A DNA stretch of 64,000 bases from JAZBPO01 sp963691775 (GCA_963691775.1 OY829369.1:4526001-4590000), one strand, 5' to 3'. Positions 1 through 8,850 are shown, counted from the stretch's first letter. A program made the numbers and translations. Notes: generated by a model not told the origin, from the letters alone.

Positions 1-2
1 TG

Positions 3-500
3 CTTGCAGCGCACCCGAACCTCGTCGTCACGCGCACCTTTTCGAAGATTCATGGGCTCGCGGCGCTGCGGATCGGATACTCGGTGTCGTCGCCAGAGAT
101 CGCGGATCTGCTCAATCGACTGCGTCAGCCGTTCAACGTTAACGCAGTTGCTCTCGCTGCTGCGGATGCTGCGCTTGACGATGCCGACTATGTGTCCGAG
201 AGCCGGCGCCTGAACGATGAAGGGCTCGCCTATCTGCGCGCGGCCTGCGACGCGCGGCAGATTCCCTACATACCGTCCTGGGGGAATTTCCTCACGATTC
301 GCGTAGCCGCGCGGGGCGTGGACGCGAATGAGGTATATGAAGGTTTGCTCCGAGAGGGCGTGATTGTCCGGCCCGTTGCCAACTATGGTCTGCCGGAGTT
401 CTTGCGGGTCTCGGTCGGGCTGGCGGACGAGAATGTTCGCTTCGTCGAGGCGCTGGACCGAGTGCTCGCCACGCTTGCCGGGGAAGGCGCTTGCGCTTGA
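3..500 (+). CDS. hisC: histidinol-phosphate aminotransferase, C-terminal part (5' truncated by window edge)
   Basis: This is the last 165 residues of a class I/II PLP aminotransferase of the HisC family; the start lies before the window. The frame opens at base 3 and shows the PLP-lysine motif TRTFSK (lysine at visible residue 15), followed by GLAALRIGY, which is typical of HisC. It would transfer an amino group from glutamate to imidazole acetol phosphate. HisC copies placed beside tyrA often serve aromatic amino acid synthesis as well, so the true substrate is open. Its stop overlaps the tyrA start by 10 bases, which indicates translational coupling. Confidence 0.9.
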   Translation, partial: LAAHPNLVVTRTFSKIHGLAALRIGYSVSSPEIADLLNRLRQPFNVNAVALAAADAALDDADYVSESRRLNDEGLAYLRAACDARQIPYIPSWGNFLTIRVAARGVDANEVYEGLLREGVIVRPVANYGLPEFLRVSVGLADENVRFVEALDRVLATLAGEGACA

Positions 501-1390
501 GTCCCTCTGGGCGTCTTGTCGTCGTCGGCACAGGGCTCATTGGCGGGTCCATCGCGCTCGGCGCTCGCGATTCGGGATTCGCCGGCGCCATCGTCGGCGT
601 AGACGCATCGCAGGCCCGTCTTGACGAGGGACGCGAGGCCGGTGTGTTCGATGAGACGGGCCTGCCGCAGGATCTTTGCGCCGAGGATTTGGTGGTGGTC
701 GCGACGCCGACGCTGACCGTTCCAGGCGTGCTGAATGATCTGGCGAGGCTCGGTGAAGCATTTGCGGGCGGCGCTACGGTGACTGACGTTGCCAGCGTGA
801 AGGCAACCGTGCGCGAGGCCGCAGAGAGCCTCGCGGGGGGGATTCCGCCGCGTTTCGTGGCGGGCCACCCGATCTCTGGATCGGAGCGCAGTGGTCTTGC
901 TGCGGCGCGGCCCGATCTGTTTCGCGATCGACGAGTGATTCTCACCCCAGAACCTGACACGGAGGGCGCCGCGCTTGCGCGGGTGGAATCGCTGTGGCGC
1001 GCGCTCGGAGCAGAGGTGATGAGGATGACGGTCGCCGACCACGATCGCATCCTGGCCATGACCAGCCATTTGCCTCATCTCTTGGCCTTTGCGCTGGTCG
1101 ACACCCTTGGCCGTGAGGCGGAGCACGAAACGATCTTCGGACTCGCGGCCGGCGGCTTTCGCGACTTCACGCGCATCGCGTCATCGGATCCGACCATGTG
1201 GGCGGACATTTTTGCCGCCAACGGGAATGCGACGGTGGACATACTCGATCGACTGCTAACCGATCTCGGTTTGCTGCGGAGTGCGATGGCAAAAGGGGAT
1301 CGGGACGCCCTCATGGACACATTCGAGCGGGCAAAAAGACTGCGCGATACGCTTTTGCCCGCGAACCTGCGCACGGAGGAGGGGGCGTGA
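491..1390 (+). CDS. tyrA: prephenate dehydrogenase
   Basis: The 299-residue product would oxidatively decarboxylate prephenate to 4-hydroxyphenylpyruvate in tyrosine synthesis, in the cytoplasm. The N-terminus has the nucleotide-binding loop GTGLIGGS at residues 13-20. Further in, the segment HPISGSERSG matches the family's substrate-binding region, and the C-terminal half is helical as in TyrA dimers. I see no fused chorismate mutase or ACT domain, so this is the simple cyclohexadienyl dehydrogenase form. The start is a TTG inside the hisC end. The stop overlaps the next start as GTGA. In many gammaproteobacteria aroA follows here; in this window cmk follows directly. Confidence 0.93.
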   Translation: MRLSPSGRLVVVGTGLIGGSIALGARDSGFAGAIVGVDASQARLDEGREAGVFDETGLPQDLCAEDLVVVATPTLTVPGVLNDLARLGEAFAGGATVTDVASVKATVREAAESLAGGIPPRFVAGHPISGSERSGLAAARPDLFRDRRVILTPEPDTEGAALARVESLWRALGAEVMRMTVADHDRILAMTSHLPHLLAFALVDTLGREAEHETIFGLAAGGFRDFTRIASSDPTMWADIFAANGNATVDILDRLLTDLGLLRSAMAKGDRDALMDTFERAKRLRDTLLPANLRTEEGA

Positions 1391-2088
1391 GCAATCCGGC
1401 AGCCGTTCTCTGCATCGATGGGCCGAGCGGGAGCGGTAAGGGCACGGTCGCGGCGCGACTGGCGCGTGCCCTCGGTTGGCATCTGCTCGACAGCGGTGCG
1501 CTCTATCGCTTGACGGCGCTCTCGGCGCGCCGAGCCGGTCTGGATTTCACTGACGTGGGTGCGCTTGCCGATTGCGCGGCTGGACTCGATATCCATTTCG
1601 AGCCAGGTGCTGACGCGAGCGCGAATGCTGATGCAATCGTCGTCCGCCTGGCTGGTGAGGATGTGAGTCGGGCCATCCGAAGCGATGAGGTGGGGCAGGA
1701 TGCGTCGCGCGTCGCGGCGGTTGAGGAAGTACGCGCTGCCCTCATCGACCGTCAGCGCGCGTTCCGGACCGCGCCGGGCCTCGTGGCCGACGGACGGGAT
1801 ATGGGTACCGTGGTGTTTACAGAAGCACCGCTGAAGATCTATCTCACTGCGAGCGTTCAGGCGCGGGCGGAACGACGCTACAAGCAATTGATGGACAAGG
1901 GACTTCCTGCTAGTCTCCGCGACCTTTTCGACAGCATCCAGGCCCGCGACGACCGCGACATGAACCGCGCAATCGCGCCGCTGAAGCCTGCGGACGACGC
2001 CGTCGCGATAGATTCGACGTCGCTCAACGCGGATGCAGTGTTCGAACGTGTGATGACAGAGGCTCGATCGCGCGGCCTCGTCGACTGA
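1387..2088 (+). CDS. cmk: (d)CMP kinase
   Basis: The 233-residue cytidylate kinase phosphorylates CMP and dCMP with ATP. The P-loop GPSGSGKGT lies near residues 11-19, followed by the family motif LLDSGALYR for nucleotide binding. Later come VADGRDMGTVVF and a run of charged residues containing RDDRD in the lid and C-terminal region. The start chosen is GTG at 1387, because the frame reads from there straight into the P-loop and overlaps the tyrA stop by 4 bases; the frame stays open upstream, but only out of frame inside tyrA. Cmk next to rpsA is a long-conserved arrangement. Confidence 0.95.
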   Translation: MSNPAAVLCIDGPSGSGKGTVAARLARALGWHLLDSGALYRLTALSARRAGLDFTDVGALADCAAGLDIHFEPGADASANADAIVVRLAGEDVSRAIRSDEVGQDASRVAAVEEVRAALIDRQRAFRTAPGLVADGRDMGTVVFTEAPLKIYLTASVQARAERRYKQLMDKGLPASLRDLFDSIQARDDRDMNRAIAPLKPADDAVAIDSTSLNADAVFERVMTEARSRGLVD

Positions 2089-2280
2089 GCTGTCCGGTCC
2101 GCGCAACGCGGGCTACGCAGCGAGAGTGAAGAGATTTCGTGCCCGTTCACCGCCGGAGCCAGCAGCACGGTGGCGGGCGTATTGAACTGACCCGTATCGG
2201 CTGGGATACGTGGAGCGAGTGAGCGGTGCTCGACGTTGGCGCAAGGCCGCGTGGGACGAGCTCTCTCTCAAGAGGAAACG

Positions 2281-3957
2281 ATGAGCGAAAGTTTCGCCGA
2301 ACTATTCGAAGAAAGCCTGCAGTCCGTCGAGATGGAACCCGGTGCGATCGTCACCGGCACGGTCGTCGACATCGACGACGACTGGGTGACCGTCCACGCA
2401 GGCCTCAAGTCCGAAGGGGTCATTCCCCGTTCCCAGTTCCTTGACGAGAAGGGCGATTTCTCGCTCGAGATCGGCTCCCAGGTCAAGGTCGCCATGGAAG
2501 CCGTCGACGACGGTTTCGGCGAGACCCGCCTGTCCCGCGAGAAGGCGCGCCGCGCTGAAGTCTGGATGGTGCTCGAGGACGCTTTCGAGAACACAAAGAA
2601 GGTGCCGGGCTTCCTCCAGGGCAAGGTCAAGGGCGGCTTCACCGTCGACATGGACGGCATTCGCGCCTTCCTGCCCGGCTCGCTCGTGGATATGCGCCCG
2701 GTGCGCGACGTCGCGCACCTCGAGGGCAAGGAACTCGAGTTCAAGGTCATCAAGCTGGACCAGCGCCGCAACAACGTGGTGGTTTCACGCCGCGCCGTGC
2801 TCGAAGAGGAGAACTCCGCGGAGCGGGAAGAATTGCTGGCGTCCCTGCAGGAAGGCATGGACCTCAAAGGCATCGTCAAGAACCTCACCGACTACGGCGC
2901 GTTCGTGGATCTTGGTGGTGTCGACGGCCTCCTGCACATCACGGACATGGCGTGGCGTCGGATCAAGCATCCGTCGGAAATCGTCAGCGTCGGCGACGAA
3001 ATCAACGTTCGCGTGCTGAAGTTCGATCGCGAGCGCCAGAGGGTGTCGCTTGGTCTCAAGCAATTGGGTGAAGACCCCTGGGTCAACATCAAAGGCCGCT
3101 ATCCGGAGAACGCGGTCGTCAAGGGTCGCGTCACGAACCTCACCGATTACGGCTGCTTCGTCGAGATCGAAGAGGGCGTGGAAGGTCTGGTACACGTCTC
3201 CGAAATGGACTGGACGAACAAGAACATCCATCCGTCCAAGGTTGTCCAGGTGGGCGACGAGATCGACGTCATGATCCTTGACATCGACGAGGAGCGCCGC
3301 CGGATCTCCCTCGGTATCAAGCAGACCCAGAAGAACCCCTGGGACCTGTTCGCCTCGAACTTCACAAAGGGCGACAAGATCTCCGGCACGATCAAGTCGA
3401 TCACCGACTTCGGGATCTTCATCGGCCTCGACGGTGGTATCGACGGTCTTGTGCATCTGTCCGACATCGCCTGGAACGAGCCCGGCGAGCAGGCCGTGCG
3501 CAACTTCTCCAAGGGCGATGAGGTCACCACGGTCGTCCTGTCGATCGATCCGGATCGCGAGCGAATCTCGCTTGGCATCAAGCAACTGGAAGAAGACCCG
3601 TTCAATGATTACGTGGCCGTGAACGATCGCGGCACGATCGTGACGGGTACCGTGCGCGCGGTTGATGCGAAGGAGGTGATCATCACGCTGGCCGCTGAGG
3701 TCGAGGGCATCCTCCGCGCCTCCGATATAGCGGTTGACCGGGTTGAAGATGCGCGGAACGTGATGCACGAAGGCGATGAGGTCGAGGCGAAGATCGTCTC
3801 TGTCGATCGGAAGAACCGCGTCATCGGACTGTCCATCAAGGCGAAGGACATGGCCGACGAACGCGAAGCCGTTCGTGAGCACAAGGAGCGCGAGCAGGAA
3901 GCTTCGGCGCCGACCACGATCGGTGACCTTATCCGTCAGGAGATGGACAAGGGCTGA
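2281..3957 (+). CDS. rpsA: 30S ribosomal protein S1
   Basis: The 558-residue S1 protein carries six consecutive S1/OB-fold repeats of roughly 70-85 residues; the last four are most alike, each with a core resembling TDYGAFVDL or TDFGIFIGL, followed by HISD or HVSEMDW and a GDEI segment. It binds mRNA on the 30S subunit and helps unfold leaders during initiation. The start is ATG 2281, 6 bases after a GAGGAA ribosome-binding site; an in-frame start at 2236 would add residues not seen in the family. A 192-base leader separates it from cmk, fitting its own promoter and S1 autoregulation. A strong hairpin follows. Confidence 0.98.
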   Translation: MSESFAELFEESLQSVEMEPGAIVTGTVVDIDDDWVTVHAGLKSEGVIPRSQFLDEKGDFSLEIGSQVKVAMEAVDDGFGETRLSREKARRAEVWMVLEDAFENTKKVPGFLQGKVKGGFTVDMDGIRAFLPGSLVDMRPVRDVAHLEGKELEFKVIKLDQRRNNVVVSRRAVLEEENSAEREELLASLQEGMDLKGIVKNLTDYGAFVDLGGVDGLLHITDMAWRRIKHPSEIVSVGDEINVRVLKFDRERQRVSLGLKQLGEDPWVNIKGRYPENAVVKGRVTNLTDYGCFVEIEEGVEGLVHVSEMDWTNKNIHPSKVVQVGDEIDVMILDIDEERRRISLGIKQTQKNPWDLFASNFTKGDKISGTIKSITDFGIFIGLDGGIDGLVHLSDIAWNEPGEQAVRNFSKGDEVTTVVLSIDPDRERISLGIKQLEEDPFNDYVAVNDRGTIVTGTVRAVDAKEVIITLAAEVEGILRASDIAVDRVEDARNVMHEGDEVEAKIVSVDRKNRVIGLSIKAKDMADEREAVREHKEREQEASAPTTIGDLIRQEMDKG

Positions 3958-3974
3958 CACCCCTGGTGCGGTTC

Positions 3975-4010
3975 CCGGCCGCCGCGCAGCGCGCGGCGGC
4001 CGGTCTCTTC
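3975..4010 (+). terminator. rpsA terminator hairpin
   Basis: A perfect 13-bp GC-rich stem (3975-3987 with 3991-4003) closes a 3-base loop 17 bases after the rpsA stop. The following tract is pyrimidine-rich (TCTCTTC) rather than pure T, so the hairpin is certain and rho-independent termination is likely but not proven. Confidence 0.75.
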
Positions 4011-4091
4011 TGTGTCCCCGACCGGGTTCCGGACTGGGTCCCAAGCTGGGTTCCGGTCCGGGAGACCGTTGGGGTACTCGTCGAGGAGCTC

Positions 4092-4199
4092 GTTGGGGTG
4101 CCCATCGGGATGCCCGTTGGGATGCCCGTTGGGATGCCCGTTGGGATGCCCGTTGGGATGCCCATCGGGGTGCCCATCGGGGTGCCCATCGGGGTGCCC
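4092..4199 (+). repeat. 12-bp tandem repeat, nine units
   Basis: Nine head-to-tail 12-base units of the form GTTGGGATGCCC or ATCGGGGTGCCC run without interruption; degenerate copies extend upstream to about 4020 (GGTTCCGG and GGTCCC blocks) and downstream to about 4215. The variants are grouped: four identical GTTGGGATGCCC units lie in the middle and three identical ATCGGGGTGCCC units at the end, which points to recent slippage. The unit is a multiple of three and lacks stops, so several frames stay open here. I do not regard any of them as a gene. It sits between rpsA and ihfB. Confidence 0.95.
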
Positions 4200-4405
4200 A
4201 CCGTAGTCCATCGGGTGTCCGTCCGAAGTCCGGTGGGTATTCGCCTCACGTCTTTTCTTCGGACTGAAAGGTTCTTCTAATCAAAGTGTTGCGTAGCGTA
4301 GCTTGCGTGTTTTCGTTTGTTCCGTTGGTAACGCTGTGCTAGCGTTGACGTTATCAAGCGCTGGTCGAAAGGTCCGGCGCCGGGACTTGCGAGCCGAATC
4401 GAACC

Positions 4406-4780
4406 ATGACGAAGTCCGAGCTCATCGAACTGATCGCCGCACGGCAATCTCAGCTCTCGTCCAAAGATGTCGAGCTCGCCGTCAAGACGATCATCGAGCA
4501 CATGGCGCAAACGCTGGCTACGGGCGAGCGTATAGAAATCCGGGGATTCGGCAGCTTTTCCCTCCACTACCGCGCGCCACGGATCGGCCGTAACCCGAAG
4601 ACCGGCGAATCAGTTGGCCTTTCGGGCAAGTACGTTCCGCACTTTAAACCCGGGAAAGAGCTACGAGAGCGCGTGAACGCCTCGATGGAACGCTATCCGA
4701 CTGCTGCGGTGAACTCGATGGATGATGACGAGGACGAGCTCGCCGACGCCGTGAATTTCGCGTCCAGCTCGGAGCGCTGA
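4406..4780 (+). CDS. ihfB: integration host factor subunit beta, with extended tail
   Basis: The 124-residue product is a DNA-bending HU/IHF-family protein that pairs with IhfA (gene at 30793). Residues 1-94 match IhfB: the N-terminal helices begin MTKSELIELIA, and the DNA-contact arm includes GRNPKTGE with the conserved proline. The usual IhfB length is about 94 residues. Here about 30 more follow, with an acidic stretch DDDEDEL and a serine-rich end. The ATG start aligns with the family start. The position after rpsA is conserved in gammaproteobacteria. The tail is unusual and may weaken DNA binding or mediate contacts. Confidence 0.95.
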   Translation: MTKSELIELIAARQSQLSSKDVELAVKTIIEHMAQTLATGERIEIRGFGSFSLHYRAPRIGRNPKTGESVGLSGKYVPHFKPGKELRERVNASMERYPTAAVNSMDDDEDELADAVNFASSSER

Positions 4781-4838
4781 TCGAACGGAAATGGCGGCAC
4801 CATCTTCATCGCCCAGCTCGATTGAGGCTTGCTGAGGC

Positions 4839-5138
4839 ATGGCGCGCCTGCGCTCTCTGGTCTTTTTCGCAGTTCTAATCCTGGCGTTTGCGTTCTCTCT
4901 TCTGCTCGGCTTGGAAAACAGCGAGCCGGCAACGCTTGGTCTGTTGAAATGGCGCACGCCGGCCTATCCGGTGTTCTACTGGGTCGCAGGGAGCCTCGCC
5001 GTCGGCGGCATCGCCGGCTTTGCGCTTGCAGGGGGCTTCGGCTTCCGCCGGATGGTCCTGGTGCGCCGCTTGCGTCAGGAGCTGGAAGCCGCACAGCGAG
5101 CAGTGCGCGATGGCCAGCAGAGCGCCTCAAAGGACTGA
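4839..5138 (+). CDS. lapA: LapA-family membrane protein (DUF1049)
   Basis: The 99-residue protein has two predicted membrane segments, residues 4-24 and about 46-66, followed by a charged C-terminal helix (RRLRQELEAAQRAV) in the cytoplasm. This is the layout of lipopolysaccharide assembly protein A, and the position directly after ihfB is where lapA lies in related bacteria. There LapA works with LapB to control LpxC and LPS assembly. The lapB gene that usually follows is not present here. The function is inferred from family and position. Confidence 0.85.
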   Translation: MARLRSLVFFAVLILAFAFSLLLGLENSEPATLGLLKWRTPAYPVFYWVAGSLAVGGIAGFALAGGFGFRRMVLVRRLRQELEAAQRAVRDGQQSASKD

Positions 5139-5556
5139 TCCCGCAGCGCTCAGCCGCTCGGAAACACCACAAACTTACTGCTGCGGTCGATCCCGAGGGT
5201 AGCGGACAGCGCCCCGTCACCACGGGCGGTTCGCCTAAGGGGATCAGAGCGCTTCGAGGCTGCTCGCCTTTCCATTACGCGCGTGTAGCGTTCAGGTCTT
5301 GCGCAGCAGTGCCGTCTCGCGTCTGCGCCGCTTCGAGAACGCTTCGGATACGCCGCTGGCCGCTTGCTCAGGGCTTTGCTCACAACCGAAGCGCCAAGTT
5401 CGTACGCTTGTCGGCCTGATCTCCTACGAAAGTGCCCGCCTTGGCTTACCGTTTACGCGGCGTCATCTGCTTCGCGCGCCGCCTGCAGGGAGAGAGGCTG
5501 GCCCTGCGTCACGGAAGGACGCAAGGAAGGAGGCTCAACCAAGGAGGCACAGAGCC
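5139..5556. other. 418-base intergenic region without a recognised gene
   Basis: This is where lapB would be expected. I find no convincing coding frame, tRNA or clear hairpin terminator. Two open frames cross parts of it, but neither shows family motifs or a good ribosome-binding site. It probably holds the promoter of the ComEA-like gene. Confidence 0.5.
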
Positions 5557-5853
5557 ATGAACGGAGCTGAACTTATCCGCACCATCTGCTTCACCCTCTG
5601 CCTGGCGCTCGGCATGACCGCCGCGGCTGAAGAAAGCGTACCGCTGCCAACTGAAGTAGATATTAATGATGCCGATGCGGCGACCCTTGCGGCCGTCCTT
5701 GAAGGCGTTGGCGTTGTTAAAGCCGAAGCCATCGTTCGCTACCGCGACATGCACGGGGGCTTCGCCACCGTGGAGGAGCTGGCGAACGTCTCCGGGATCG
5801 GCATGTCGACGGTCGATCGCAATATGGAACGCATCAAGCTAGGGGAAGACTGA
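5557..5853 (+). CDS. secreted ComEA-type helix-hairpin-helix protein
   Basis: The 98-residue product has a signal peptide (residues 1 to about 24, cleavage near TAAAEE) and a single helix-hairpin-helix domain with the hallmark VDINDADAATL, then LEGVGVVKAEAIVRYR and VSGIGMSTVDRN. ComEA-type proteins bind double-stranded DNA in the periplasm during natural transformation; short single-domain forms are common in gammaproteobacteria. The ATG at 5557 follows a near-perfect AAGGAGG 9 bases upstream; the frame extends much further upstream, but without a signal peptide. Role in competence is inferred. Confidence 0.88.
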   Translation: MNGAELIRTICFTLCLALGMTAAAEESVPLPTEVDINDADAATLAAVLEGVGVVKAEAIVRYRDMHGGFATVEELANVSGIGMSTVDRNMERIKLGED

Positions 5854-5967
5854 GCTGTGGGTCGGGCCCGATGTGGTCGGGCTCGACCTTTGCGCGCAGC
5901 GTCGTCTTGGGGGCGAGCGAGGGCCTCCTTTGGCACAATGCCGGCTCCGTCGGCGGAACTACAAACA

Positions 5968-6738
5968 ATGCCCTCGCTCTCCATTTCCGTGATCACCGTC
6001 GTATTCAATCGCGCGGACACGATCGGTCAGGCGCTCGATAGCGTCGCGTCCCAAAGCTACCCGCATGTTGAACACGTAGTGGTCGATGGTGCTTCCTCGG
6101 ACGGGACGCTCGAGGTGATCGAGGGGCGGCGCACTGCGCAGATGCGCGTTCTGAGTGAGCCCGACGAGGGTATCTACGACGCGATCAACAAGGGCATGGC
6201 ACTCGCGAGCGGGGATGTTCTTGGACTCGCGCATTCGGATGATGAGTTGGCGGACCGGGACGTACTTGCGGACGTCGCGCGCGCCTTTGCTGAGCCTTCT
6301 GTGGACGCCGTATACGGAGACCTCGTTTACGTCCGCAATGACCGACCGGCAGAGGTACTCCGTCATTGGGTCGCCGGTGCCTATGCCCGGGAGAAGCTTG
6401 CACGCGGATGGATGCCGCCCCACCCGACGCTTTTCGTGCGCCGCCGAGTTGTGGAGACCTTCGGCGGGTATGACACCGACTATCGAATTGCAGCGGACTA
6501 CGAGGCAGTGCTGCGCTGGTTCTCCCGGGAACTAGAAGTGCGGTATGTGCCTCGCGTGCTTGTGCGGATGCGCACGGGGGGCGAAAGCAATGCTTCGCTC
6601 GGGCGCATTTTCCTGAAGAGTCGGGAGGACCTGCGCGCGCTGCGCGCGCACGGAGTCGGTGGGATCTGCGCGCTTGCCCTTAAAAATGTGTCAAAGCTCC
6701 CACAGTTCTTGAGATCTGGAGCCGATAGCGGGACTTAA
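5968..6738 (+). CDS. family 2 glycosyltransferase (WcaE-like)
   Basis: The 256-residue product is a soluble GT-A-fold enzyme. It starts with the GT2 nucleotide-sugar segment SVITVVFNRADTIGQAL, then VVDGASSDGT, the EPDEGIYDAINKGM segment found in the WcaE and related colanic-acid-type group, and a metal-binding motif HSDDE. The start chosen is ATG 5968, immediately before the conserved fold; an ATG at 5938 and further upstream frame are possible. Gmd and Fcl follow within 100 bases, so it may use GDP-fucose or act in the same glycan. The acceptor cannot be told. Confidence 0.88.
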   Translation: MPSLSISVITVVFNRADTIGQALDSVASQSYPHVEHVVVDGASSDGTLEVIEGRRTAQMRVLSEPDEGIYDAINKGMALASGDVLGLAHSDDELADRDVLADVARAFAEPSVDAVYGDLVYVRNDRPAEVLRHWVAGAYAREKLARGWMPPHPTLFVRRRVVETFGGYDTDYRIAADYEAVLRWFSRELEVRYVPRVLVRMRTGGESNASLGRIFLKSREDLRALRAHGVGGICALALKNVSKLPQFLRSGADSGT

Positions 6739-6827
6739 GCGGGGCGGTCGGGCAGAATGCGCGCCGCGCCCGTGACCGCGTTACGCTCTGACGGCCCGGG
6801 TGATCAACTCCCCTATTCAGGATCGAT

Positions 6828-7916
6828 ATGACCAAGCGCGCACTCATCACCGGTACCACCGGGCAGGATGGCAGGTATCTCGCGGAGATGCTGCTCGATA
6901 AGGGCTACGAAGTGCACGGGATCAAGCGTCGTGCCTCGCTCTTCAACACGGAGCGCATTGATCACCTCTATCAGGATCCGCATGAGGAGGACGTTCGTTT
7001 CCGTCTTCACCATGGCGACATGACCGATGCAACAAATCTGATCCGCATCGTTCAAGAGGTGCAGCCCGACGAAATCTACAACCTTGCTGCGCAGAGTCAC
7101 GTTGCCGTTTCCTTCGAGACGCCCGAATACACCGCCAATGCCGATGCTCTGGGCACGCTACGCATGCTGGAGGCGATCCGCATTCTCGGACTCAACGAGA
7201 AGACCCGTTTCTATCAGGCTTCAACTTCGGAGCTGTACGGCAACATCCCGGAAGTGCCGCAAAGCGAGAACACGCGCTTTCGTCCCCGGTCCCCTTATGC
7301 CGTGGCGAAGCTCTACAGCTACTGGATCTGCGTGAACTACCGCGAGGCCTACGGGACCTACGCGTGCAACGGCATCTTGTTCAATCATGAATCTCCTTAT
7401 CGCGGCGAGACCTTCGTGACGCGCAAGATCACGAGGGCGATGGCGCGCATTCATCTCGGGATGCAGGACACGCTCTTCCTCGGCAATCTCGATTCCCTGC
7501 GTGACTGGGGCCATGCCCGCGATTACGTCGAGGCCCAATATCTGATTCTCCAACAGGACGCTCCGGACGATTTTGTGATCGCGACGGGCGAGCAGCACTC
7601 GGTTCGCGAGTTCGTCGAGTGCGCGGCGCGTGAAGTCGGCATCGACATCGAATGGCGAGGCGAGGGCGTCGACGAGGTTGGGCTCAATGCGGCTACCGGC
7701 GATACGGTCGTTCGTGTCGATCCCGCGTACTTCCGCCCGACCGAAGTCCCGACCCTCCTCGGGGACGCGAGGAAGGCGCGCGAGAAGCTTGGCTGGACCC
7801 CCAAGGTCAGCTTCTCGCAGCTTGTGTCGGAAATGATGGAGCAGGACGTGCGTGGCGCAGAACTGGACCGCACGAAGGAGCAGCACGGCTTCGCGCTGCC
7901 ACCTGCCGGTGGCTGA
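6828..7916 (+). CDS. gmd: GDP-mannose 4,6-dehydratase
   Basis: The 362-residue short-chain dehydrogenase converts GDP-D-mannose to GDP-4-keto-6-deoxy-D-mannose with tightly bound NADP. The N-terminus shows the glycine motif GTTGQDGRYLAE, followed by GIKRRASLFNTERID, a signature of Gmd. The catalytic residues lie in ASTSELYGN and SPYAVAKLYSYW (Tyr-x3-Lys). FNHESPYRGETFVTRKI and WGHARDYVEA are also diagnostic. An AGGA site precedes the ATG. The 3' end overlaps fcl, so the pair is translationally coupled, as is common for the GDP-fucose pathway. Confidence 0.97.
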   Translation: MTKRALITGTTGQDGRYLAEMLLDKGYEVHGIKRRASLFNTERIDHLYQDPHEEDVRFRLHHGDMTDATNLIRIVQEVQPDEIYNLAAQSHVAVSFETPEYTANADALGTLRMLEAIRILGLNEKTRFYQASTSELYGNIPEVPQSENTRFRPRSPYAVAKLYSYWICVNYREAYGTYACNGILFNHESPYRGETFVTRKITRAMARIHLGMQDTLFLGNLDSLRDWGHARDYVEAQYLILQQDAPDDFVIATGEQHSVREFVECAAREVGIDIEWRGEGVDEVGLNAATGDTVVRVDPAYFRPTEVPTLLGDARKAREKLGWTPKVSFSQLVSEMMEQDVRGAELDRTKEQHGFALPPAGG

Positions 7917-8850
7917 TGCGCGGCGGATCTGGGTCGCCGGCCATCGTGGCCTTGTCGGCGGTGCGATCGTGCGGCGCCTTGAGCGGGACGGCAGTGCGGC
8001 GCTGATTCAGCGCACGCGCGCTGAGCTCGATCTCCTGGATCGCGACGCCGTAGAGACCTTCTACGCGGAGGAGCGCCCGACACACGTGTTTCTGGCGGCG
8101 GCCAAGGTCGGTGGTATTCGAGCCAACGACCAGTTCCCCGCGGAGTTCCTGCACGAGAATCTGGTCATCCAGAGCCACGTCATCGATGGTGCGTACAGGC
8201 ACGGCGTGGAGAAACTGTGCTTCCTCGGCTCCAGCTGCATCTATCCCAAGTTCGCTGAACAACCGATCACCGAGGAATCGCTGCTTACGGGCCCGCTTGA
8301 ATCGACCAACGAGTGGTACGCGATTGCGAAGATCGCGGGATTGAAGATGTGCCAGGCATATCGCAAGCAGTACGGTTTCCGTGCCTTCAGCCTCATGCCG
8401 ACGAATCTTTATGGCCCCGGCGACAACTTCGATCCCGAAACGTCACATGTGCTGCCTGCGCTGATCCGCAAGTTTCACCTGGCCAAGGCGACGGGTGCGG
8501 ATCGGGTGGAGCTCTGGGGCACGGGCACGGCGATGCGGGAATTCCTTCACGTTGACGACCTGGCCGATGCGTCGGTCGCGCTGATGGAGCGATACGAAGA
8601 AGCAGGCCCGATCAACGTAGGGACTGGAGAAGACGTTACGATTTCTGCACTTGCGACGCTGATTGCGGACGTTGTCGGCTTCGAGGGCGAGGTGGTGTTC
8701 GATCACGTCAATCCCGATGGGACGCCGCGAAAGCAGCTGGACGTGTCGCGTATACATGCCTTCGGCTGGCGCCATCGCATCGAGCTCGAGCAAGGAATCC
8801 GCTCCACCTACACCTGGTTCCTCGAGCACGAAGCGCCAAGGCTGGCCTGA
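7909..8850 (+). CDS. fcl: GDP-L-fucose synthase
   Basis: The 313-residue enzyme performs the 3,5-epimerisation and the NADPH-dependent 4-reduction that turn GDP-4-keto-6-deoxymannose into GDP-L-fucose. The dinucleotide motif GHRGLVGGA is at residues 11-19. The catalytic residues are intact: Cys110 in SSCIYP, Tyr137 and Lys141 in YAIAK, and His180 in ETSH. The likely start is GTG 7909, which overlaps the gmd end by 8 bases; the upstream frame is inside gmd. Together with gmd this gives a full GDP-fucose route from GDP-mannose, which would feed the GT10-like enzyme in the glycan locus near 34 kb. Confidence 0.96.
   Translation: MADARRIWVAGHRGLVGGAIVRRLERDGSAALIQRTRAELDLLDRDAVETFYAEERPTHVFLAAAKVGGIRANDQFPAEFLHENLVIQSHVIDGAYRHGVEKLCFLGSSCIYPKFAEQPITEESLLTGPLESTNEWYAIAKIAGLKMCQAYRKQYGFRAFSLMPTNLYGPGDNFDPETSHVLPALIRKFHLAKATGADRVELWGTGTAMREFLHVDDLADASVALMERYEEAGPINVGTGEDVTISALATLIADVVGFEGEVVFDHVNPDGTPRKQLDVSRIHAFGWRHRIELEQGIRSTYTWFLEHEAPRLA

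Noticed and set aside
2785..4044. A 419-residue minus-strand open frame across rpsA
   Set aside because: It is the antisense shadow of the GC-rich rpsA gene, whose six S1 repeats are certain.
3936..4280. Frames encoding VGMP- or GHPN-type repeats on both strands across the tandem repeat
   Set aside because: A 12-base unit without stops keeps several frames open at once; no ribosome-binding site or domain supports any of them.
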